A program made the position numbers and the translations under genes. A DNA stretch of 64,000 bases from contig CP154956.1 in the NCBI GenBank assembly GCA_039621445.1, forward strand, positions 62,308,362-62,372,361. Direction: 5' to 3'. The notes under the pieces are model-generated. The model was not told the origin of the DNA. It saw only the letters and a list, made by a program, of their open reading frames with translations, and ran no database searches. Of this stretch, positions 56,691 through 64,000 are shown in pieces (the first letter of the stretch is position 1; each line of letters begins with the position of its first letter). Source of the DNA: Euglena gracilis (lineage: Eukaryota > Euglenida > Euglenophyceae > Euglenales).

Positions 56691-57044
56691 TTCCCCACGC
56701 GCATCACCCAATCGATGGGGGTGGGGCTGTGTTCGTTATCCCTGTCCCACAAGGTTTGTTCCACACAGAGAAAAGGCTTGCTGCACGCACCCGCCCTGGA
56801 CCGCCAGCACACTCAGCGAAATGTTTGCACACCCTCCCCGCCCTGCCAATGTCACCCCGGGGTTGGTTTTGGACCAGGGTGGAGCTTGGTTGGTGACTAC
56901 ATTCATGTGCCACATTCCCACGTCCGCCCCGGGGAAACTTTGTCTCGTTTGAGGAGGGCGGTGAAGGGTGATGGAGTCGGCTGAAACTCAAAGCCAAGGG
57001 GACATCGGGAGGGAGGGAGGGACGACGGGTGGGGCAGCGGAGGC

Positions 57045-57195
57045 AAACTATGGCCGGGGGAGAGGTCGTGACGTTGACAACGAGGCACAGCCCGGCGGAG
57101 GTGCCGACGAGGGCGAACAGGGACCCCTCTGCGGCCCGGAACCAGCCACAGCACGCTGGCGCAGCCATGGCGGTCCTACCGAATTCCACACCATT
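57045..57195 (-). CDS. Candidate beta-propeller-like exon
   Basis: Encodes GRTAMAAPACCGWFRAAEGS and LFALVGTSAGLCLVVNVTTS. The SLFALVGT..GLCLVV pattern is propeller-like. Confidence 0.4.
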
Positions 57196-57209
57196 GGGCA
57201 CTCCGGACC

Positions 57210-57970
57210 AGGCGTCAATTTAACAACCCCGGGGGGGAGGGTATAAAGTTCCGGTGCCAAGCATGTGGGGGGTCTTGGTGCTGGTGGCCACCTTGGCCTT
57301 TGTTCCAGCTACTTTTGATGCTGTAGATGCCTTCATGGCCGGTTGTGCCGTCATGGCCTTTGTTGCCTTCATGGCCTGTGCGGTTTTGGCTGTCATAGCC
57401 CCGCTTGAAACCAATGTGTTGTGAAATGTTGAATGCATTTTGTGGTCTGGAATGTGGGCCCCCATGGCCCTGGTTCCAATGGAAAAAATTTTGGGAAAAA
57501 ATACACCAAAAACGTTCCATCTTTTCCTTTTCCGGCGCTTTGCACCAAATATTTTTTTTTTGGTTCCGGGGGATCCCGCCCCCCTGCCCCCCGGTCTGAA
57601 GACAGGGGTGGTTTTCTGACCCCCCCCTGGACAAAATACACGCTCACTTAATTCCCTGGGGAGGTCCATATCAGGTACACCGCCTGGTGGTTTTCGTTTT
57701 TGGTTCTGGGTCCTGGTGCCTGCCAACGCAAACAAATCTCCCTTGAAAATGGCCATTTTTTTGGGCACCAGGCAACTTCGACGCTGGGGGGGGAGGGCTA
57801 TGGGCGACTGGGGGGGGGTGGCTGTGCGGGGCTGGGAAGGTGCTATAGCACGGCCCACCCCAAAACCCGACTCCCAGAGGGGGGTCGAAAATGCCTTGCC
57901 CCCGGCCTGCCATAGCCCCCCCAGGGGGGGTGCGAACCTAAAAAGAAGTTTGCTCTGGATACTCCAAAAC
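57210..57970. repeat. Compound G/C-run repeat region
   Basis: Starts TTAACAACCCCGGGGGGGAG and includes ATGGCC-rich DNA, the hairpin CCGGCGCTTTGCACC at about 57532, and at 57700-57935 the family shared with 48090-48265. Confidence 0.55.
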
Positions 57971-58559
57971 ACTCAGCTCTCTTCCTCCCCTTGTCTAAAC
58001 ACCAGGGTTGTCTCAGCACCCCCCCATTGGGTTCCCAGAAAGCATTTTCTCCAGCAAACACAGAACTGGTTTGGTGAAATGTTGATTTTTTTTTTACCTC
58101 CAAATACCTTTAAGTTGAGCAGTTGACCCAAAAAAATGGACGGAAATGCCCATTTTTGGTGTGAAGACGGATCGTTTTGAGCAATTACATTTTTTTTTAT
58201 TTCCCCTTGTCTCAGCACCGCACGTGCTTGTCAATTGGCAAAATGAGAACCGCCGCAGTGCTTGTCGACAGTTTTCGGTGTTAAAAAAGGGGGAAACACA
58301 ATCAGGGATGCCCCCCCCCCTAACTGCCCGGCCCAATCCATGGTCATGTTTCGGGAATTCAACGAGCGTCGAAATGGCATCAAGGAGGGCCAAACGGAGA
58401 TCATAACACCAGGAAAGGCATTTGGTGTCGTGGGCAAGGGAGACAGGGTCCACCAACTTTGCACACCCCAAAGCACTTTCAAATCCTTGATGGGAAGTTT
58501 TGGAATAAATAGCCATGTTCCAGAAATTGCAATGGACAGAGGTCAGTTACCATTTCTTC

Positions 58560-58755
58560 GACGTGGGGGGTGGCAAGAGAACGCACACAGGGGCTTGGAC
58601 AGCCATGGAAAGGCCCCATCCCGCTCGCCACCCATGGCTCAGCACTTCCACCGTGACGGCTTGCTTCATGTGGAATCCAACGCTGCCATCGCAGGGTCGG
58701 CAACCACACACTGCGGGCAGGGCAATGTCCAGAGAGGAAATCAACAAATGAGAGG
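58560..58755 (-). CDS. Candidate exon
   Basis: Encodes ALPAVCGCRPCDGSVGFHMK and QAVTVEVLSHGWRAGWGLSM. Borders approximate. Confidence 0.35.
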
Positions 58756-58789
58756 CATTCTTGTTGGTACGAGCGTTCTAAAATGGGCT

Positions 58790-58935
58790 GTGTGCGTTTG
58801 CGCATGGCGTGTGTGCATGTGTGTGTGCGTGTATGCGTGTGTGTATGCACGCGCGCGCGTGTGTGTGCGTGCGTGCACGGGTGTGTGTCGTGTGTGTATG
58901 CGCGTGCAGGTGTGTGTGGGTGCGGTGTGGGTGTG
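58790..58935. repeat. Imperfect TG/CG array
   Basis: GTGTGCATGTGTGTGCG-type alternating purine-pyrimidine DNA. Confidence 0.85.
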
Positions 58936-59164
58936 CGCGCCAACAAGTACAAGCACAATTCTCATTGCACAATACAAGACAAAAATGAAAAATGCAACAA
59001 AAATGCCGAACAATGGAATACTAACAAAAAATGGAATCAGGTGTCGATGTACACTGGGGGAGGCCAGGTGGGTAGGTACCAGTGTACCAGGTAGGTACCC
59101 TGGTGGTGCCCTGGCTATAGCCCTCAGCAAGCATGGGGGGCTCGAGGGAGGTGGAGGGTCAGTT

Positions 59165-59320
59165 GGCAGCTGGGGGAACAGGAAATGGTGGACAGGGAGG
59201 ATGTGCAGCGCTCCACTGTCGGTGAGGCACAGCAGCAGCCGCTGCCACAGTGGGGGCAGATGGGCAAACACCAAACCAAACCACGGAGGACAGAACCGAG
59301 ACGATATGGAGGTTTCCCCC
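59165..59320 (-). CDS. Candidate beta-propeller-like exon
   Basis: Encodes PPWFGLVFAHLPPLWQRLLL and CLTDSGALHILPVHHFLF. Pattern of a propeller blade. Two other frames are also open, so the frame is not certain. Confidence 0.35.
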
Positions 59321-59639
59321 ATTTTCTCCAAGGGAATGCGAGAGGTTCCCCCCCCCCTGGTTGGCATGCCAAAACATGGCCAACATTCTTCATTTGAGAA
59401 ATTTCGGCTCTCCACTGCTGGTGGTCGGACCCCTTTCATCCCCCTCCCGCTGCCTTGTTTTTGGGCTCATTTTCACCCCCCCCCAGGAAGAGTCGTAGAG
59501 CATGTTTCCACAGTCGGACGGGAGGGATGCCAATTTACGTCAGGGATGCCAAACCTGAAGTCTCTGGGCAAAAAAAAGACCACCTCCAGACGGACAAGCC
59601 ACAGACCCACCCACCCACATGTACCTGCACACACACGTG

Positions 59640-59945
59640 GCCTTCGGGCGCCGCCACCCTGACTGGGCGGTGTCGTCCAATGCCATGGCGGCCATCGCCG
59701 GCACCGCGGGCAGCACCGTCGTCAGCACCGCCGCTCGGGCCATCCGCGGCATTGGGTGGGGCCCAGGCCAGCGCTCGCCAAGCCTCCGCCTCCTCAGGCA
59801 GTGCCACCACAGTGGGAGGGTGGGGGCAGGCAGGCCAGAGGCATTCCGGGCAGCGCTCGCCTGACGTCGACGGCGGGGGGAGGCCAGAGTACAGGGAGGG
59901 TCGCAGCTGCGGGCCAGTCAGGTACGCCTCGGGGGCGGGCCGGCA
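59640..59945 (-). CDS. Candidate exon(s)
   Basis: One minus frame gives PEAYLTGPQLRPSLYSGLPP and TVVALPEEAEAWRALAWAPP; another gives AAVLTTVLPAVPAMAAMALD. Probably two exons or a shift; not resolved. Confidence 0.3.
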
Positions 59946-60374
59946 CTGCCCTATGAAACATACAACACAACACACTGACCCGACGGTTTTTTTTTGTTTC
60001 GATGGTCAACGATGTGCCATCTGGGTTGCGGCGTTACAGGTGGGCCCAAAGAATAAAAAAAAAAAAAAAAAAAAAAACAGTTTACGTGGTCCAGAGCGAA
60101 CAAAAGAGCCCTGAAAACATGTTTTTTGTAATTTTGGGAAGATCTGATTCTAAAAAATAAAATAAAATGTATTTTGCTGGCAAGACAAAATATTGATGAA
60201 ATTTTTGGGGAAAAGGTCCGAAATGTGGAATTTTTCCAATCCATCAGAACTTCAAAACATCGCCAGGGGAAAAAACACAAAAAGCACAATCTTGCCAATG
60301 GAAGGGTTGGTGCCGACAATTAGGAACCGCAAGGAAGGTAAAAAAAAGGTTTTTAGGAAGCGCTATTGTGGTTT

Positions 60375-60505
60375 CATCCAGATAACCACACCAACCGCAG
60401 CAACCAGGCTCCAGGGTCAGAGATGGTCCGGCCAGGGCTGCCGGCAAACCGCACCAGCAGCACGTCACGTGAGTCCCGGCAACAGGCTGGCCCTCGGTTC
60501 TGCCC
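60375..60505 (-). CDS. Candidate Cys-rich exon
   Basis: Encodes THVTCCWCGLPAALAGPSLT and LEPGCCGWCGYLDETTIALP. Two C(C)xxC pairs; a metal site is possible. Confidence 0.35.
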
Positions 60506-60764
60506 ACTGAGGGGGGTGGTCACTTTTTTGTTTTTACATCAACACCACCTTTTTTTAGGAAAAAAGGCGCACCAAGCAACAGCCTTGATCTTCTCCCCCT
60601 GTTCGATTCGACCCCAGGTGGGGCCTGTTTCAACCGGGAGAGCTGGCTTGACCCCCTGAAGGGATCGAGCTGGGGGGGGGGTCTGAGGCTGGAGGCTGAG
60701 GAGGGTTGTTAGCTGGCAAGACCCCCACCCCCCGGGGGGCGTGAGGTGGGTCCCCCCCCACCAA

Positions 60765-61050
60765 CCACAGGGGAGGGGGATCACTTTCCACTTTCCAAAA
60801 CGCGTCACCCACTCCCCTTCCAGGGGGGGGGTCGGTCATTCTGGCCACTCGGCCAAAAATCATATGATTTTGGTTAAAATACCACAAATCTGGTGCCTTC
60901 GGCGCCGGTGGCCATTTTTGTGCGTTTCTGGCAAACCCCACCCCCCGGGGGGGGGGGGTGGGGTCTGGAGCCAAAAAAACCGTCAGTGACTCCAAAAAAA
61001 TCATACAGTCACCCCCTGGGGGTGGGTTGGACACACCCGAAGCAATGGCA
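60765..61050. repeat. CAGTCAGTCAC-family repeat with GGTGCCTTCGGCGCC hairpin
   Basis: Contains GTCGGTCATTCTGGCCACT, a hairpin at 60892-60906, C/G palindromes, and ends ACACACCCGAAGCAATGG. Confidence 0.6.
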
Positions 61051-61144
61051 TGGCCCCGACTGAACCGACACCACCTTCCCCATTCCCCATCTCCCGTCAC
61101 GTGACCACCCCATAGCGAAAAAAAAAACACGTCGTTCCCATCCG

Positions 61145-61330
61145 GCCCCCCAGCCCCGGCCCCGGCCCAGCCTGCCCGCAGCACCAGCACGTGGAAGCGA
61201 GGCCCCCCACGCTGGGCCACGGCGTGGGTGAAGCCCCCGCCCTCGGAGCCACCGCCGAGGCCGTCCGCGGAGAGCAGTTGGTGCGCCGCCAGCACCGCCG
61301 GCCCCGGGGCGCCGGCCATGGGGGACGGCT
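61145..61330 (-). CDS. Candidate 5'-most exon of long minus-strand gene
   Basis: From a possible Met: MAGAPGPAVLAAHQLLSADG, FTHAVAQRGGPRFHVLVLRA. A Pro-rich frame continues upstream to about 61490. Start not certain. Confidence 0.35.
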
Positions 61331-61729
61331 CAGCGGTGGCCGGGCCCGCCGGAGGCGGGGGTGGGGCAGGGGCAGGGATGGGGAGCGGCGGGGGCGGCGC
61401 AGGGCCGGCCCATCGCTGGGTCGAGAGGGGGGGGACTGCGGCAGGGGAAGCAGACCGGGGTGGGGAGTCCATTGGGCCGTGCCATAATGATATGATAATG
61501 ATGATCACGAGCCGCACAAATTGGGTGATTTCCAGGAATCACGAATGATAATTGCAAGTCATCCTGAATGATCAATGGCCACCATTCATATCACCAGCAG
61601 CTAGTAGCTGCGGTACACTTACCCCCCCCCCAATCCCTGAGGTCGCTCTTTCCTTGAAAAATTGTTGCCTGGGCTTGTGCCCAAGCGACAGCTTCCGAGT
61701 GCAAATGCCACTCACAGAGGCTGGGCGGA

Positions 61730-62230
61730 CCCACCAGAATGGGGGTGGGGGGGTCGTCAACCCCCCCCCCCCAGGCAATTGCTTCAGGACCCAGGGGCCA
61801 GCCATTTTGCTGGACACTGGAAAAAAGAAGTGGAATTTTTTCCACTGACTGGTGCGAAGCGCCGGAATTTTTTGGGCCCACAAAACTGGACAAAAATGTC
61901 CATTTTTACCCATTTTTGGGTGCTTTTTTGGGAACAAATTCAGCCAAAAAAAACCCCATGAAAAACCTCATTTCCGCCTTGGCGGACAACACCAGAGGAA
62001 TTATTTTTCCCAGTCGGGGGGACCCCCCCCCCCGGGGGGGGGCGTCCAGCTGGTCCTCAAATGGCCGATTTTTTGGGGGTTCCCCATGGGCAGGGCTGTA
62101 CGGGAATCTCCGTAACCCTGTGGGTTGTGGGGGGGGGAGGCCATTGCCTCAGGGTTTGCAATACCCCCAGGGGGGGGGGCTGGACTGCAGCTAATCCAAA
62201 TTTTGTAATGGAAATTCTAGTGGACCCCCC
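61730..62230. repeat. Inverted-repeat element, opposite copy of the 23.4-kb family
   Basis: Contains GGTGCGAAGCGCCGG (61851-61865), GACAAAAATGTCCATTTTTA and AAAAACCTCATTTCCGCC, matching the complement of 23440-23830, between C/G palindromes. Confidence 0.65.
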
Positions 62231-62572
62231 GGGGGGTCCGCGAGCAGGGCCAGCTACAAATTTGCCCAAATAAGAACATTTATTCCTCCCATTAATTTTC
62301 TTGTTTTGTTGAAGCTTTTTTGTCATCAACAGGTTGCTGTGAAAATGAAAATGAGAGCTATCCGAGTCAGGTTTTTTAATTGAGAGGGTCGGTGGGGGGA
62401 GCGCAACGTACCAGATGATTTGTCAGGACTTTGTTGGGATTTTTCAGGAGACCTTGGGATTCATCAATGGAGGTGCTTGGCACTAATGGACAAAAACCAG
62501 CACATCATTTGCTGCAGAAATGTGAACAACAACAAGAACAATGACGTTCAAACCAGACCATTCACAGCGGAC

Positions 62573-62658
62573 CTTCTTCTGAGCAGGACCAACGTACAGC
62601 GGTTTGCTGCTGATACCCAGCTTATTATTCATCTCGGCGGTGGCCTTGTTTGCAGCTT
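62573..62658 (-). CDS. Exon resembling last RRM of poly(A)-binding protein
   Basis: Acceptor TTGATTCAG and donor GTCCGC bound 86 bp encoding AANKATAEMNNKLGISSKPL then YVGPAQKK. This corresponds to the ..A...MNG....SKPLYV..AQ+K end of PABP RRM4 (RNP-distal strand beta-4). Other exons would lie to the right, beyond or near the window edge; none is recognised. Another multi-RRM protein is possible. Confidence 0.5.
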
Positions 62659-63100
62659 CTGAATCAACCACAATCCACCTTTCAAGCTGGGCTTAACAAA
62701 CGCAATGGAAAGAAAACTGTGGTGAATGCTTCAATAATCACAAATGTGTATGAAGGGTCGTCAGCACCGATTTGTGGAATCCTGATTAGTGCCGACCCTC
62801 CTGGATCAAAACTCTAATGACGACATCCCATAACTTGAGCTGTAGAAGATGTGGCCCCTCACGCTGCCTCTCCCTCAGACCTCCATTTCTTACAGTGTGG
62901 CGCAATTGATCCCCCCGCCCTCTCCGGCCGATCGGCAAGTTCCGGGTTCACAAAGTTGCACATAGTGATCAATTTTGCATTGCCCTGGGCTTTTTAGGCC
63001 CTTATGCACTGTGTACCTCATCGAAATGGTTCAAATGGATGGGAATCCCTGCACTCACAAATGCGCCCCTCCCCCAATGTTAGGCCTCTTGGAGCCAACC

Positions 63101-63454
63101 ATACAATTGCTTACCGACCCCCCGGGGGGGAGGGGGGGTCACTCCACTTTTTTAAAAACCAGTCAGTCACTCATTTTCAAAAAACCAGCCAGTCACTACC
63201 CCCCCCCGGGGGGGGGTCGGCCACTCAGAAAAACGGCCACTTTCCAGTCACTTTAGGCCATTTTAGGCCCAAAAAAATTTTCTGGCGCCTTCGGCGCCGG
63301 GGTCACTCAAGCCACTTTTGCCCACTCCTGGCCGACCCCCCCCGGGGGGGGGGGGAGGGGGTCCGGGCCAAAAACCAGTCAGTCACTCTGAAAAAAAACC
63401 AGTCACCCACCCCCCCCGGGGGGGGGGGGGGTGGTCAGTGCTTAAGCAATTGCC
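63101..63454. mobile_element. CAGTCAGTCAC-family element with 11-bp target duplication
   Basis: Flanked by TGGAGCCAACC at 63090-63100 and 63455-63465. Ends CAATTGCTTACC and GCTTAAGCAATTG are inverted. The interior has four CCAGTCAGTCAC-type modules, C/G palindromes and the hairpin GGCGCCTTCGGCGCC at 63284-63298. No coding capacity. An 11-bp duplication fits Mutator-like transposition. Confidence 0.75.
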
Positions 63455-63465
63455 TGGAGCCAACC

Positions 63466-64000
63466 TTGGGGGGGGGGAGGGCCGGCAGATGGGGGGGCCA
63501 AGGTTGCAAGTCAAGGGCGAAGGCCAACTTTTTTGGGGGGGGTTTCTATGCAAGGAGGAGGGGCAGCAAGTGTGCAATGGCGCTGGGGGGGGGCAGTACT
63601 CGGGGTGCCCGCCCAACCTCTAGGGCCGACGCACTTTTTGGGGGTGATCCCAGCCAAGTTTTCCATGGCGGTTTGTGCCACAAAATAGGCAATTTGGGGC
63701 CACCTCCGGGATGAGTCCCTGCCCTGTGGGCAACCACTTTCAAAATCATAAGTGACACACAAATAGATGGTCACGCGTTCATGGCTCAACGTCCAGATTG
63801 ACCTCTCGCGTGACCAGCTCATAGGTCGTGGGCTTATGCTTTTTGGTGGATTAATTGAGTGGAAATCGAGAAACATCGGGGTTCTCCAGGAAAACATATG
63901 CACACCGTTTCATTTTTCAACATTTGCCATTTTCTCGATGCTTTCTTCAGACAACTGGTGCACAAAGAAGCAGAGGTTCCCTTGGCCTGAGTAGTAGTAG
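63466..64000. other. No firm gene at right edge
   Basis: G-runs to about 63600; beyond that, open frames on both strands (minus 63750-63900, plus 63767-63994) without recognisable domains. Confidence 0.3.

Overview
This window is nuclear DNA from a eukaryote, most likely a photosynthetic one such as an alga. The clearest host gene, at the left edge, resembles the plastid RNA-binding protein CSP41. Its two visible exons are joined by a GT-AG intron whose phase fits exactly. Other recognisable coding DNA is short, GC-rich and split by long introns full of repeats. There are no bacterial operons, ribosome binding sites, rRNA or CRISPR arrays. I cannot name the species.

Layout. 0.4-1.35 kb: 3' end of the CSP41-like gene (+). 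2.27-5.7 kb: two truncated pieces of a DIRS-type (tyrosine recombinase) retrotransposon. 6.3-8.6 kb: G-rich minisatellites. 8.8-15.3 kb: a decayed Ty3/gypsy-like chromovirus on the - strand that carries a cytosine-C5 DNA methyltransferase-like domain between gag and protease. 15.3-20.3 kb: DIRS-type termini and one nearly complete DIRS-type element (gag-like, RT-RNase H, tyrosine recombinase); its outermost fragment abuts the gypsy gag. 21.0-21.35 kb: remnant of another copy. 22.4-28.5 kb: exons of a minus-strand coiled-coil, proline-rich protein. 34.6-61.3 kb: some twenty exon islands, nearly all best read on the - strand, that look like a very long split gene. Its 5' islands look beta-strand rich and its 3' islands look alpha-helical; one resembles clathrin-heavy-chain/VPS repeats. 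62.6 kb: an exon resembling the last RRM of poly(A)-binding protein.

The introns and intergenic DNA are packed with small inverted-repeat elements, long CA/TG and CATA microsatellites, long runs of G or C, and small hairpins with a GGCGC-TTCG-GCGCC core. A separate 3.35-kb element (41255-44608) has perfect 27-bp terminal inverted repeats and at least 13 copies of a TGCGCA-NN-TGCGCA palindrome.

The two most unusual systems are the methyltransferase-carrying gypsy element and the palindrome-studded TIR element. Exon calls in the right half are tentative. They rest on open frames, composition and splice sites, not on database searches.
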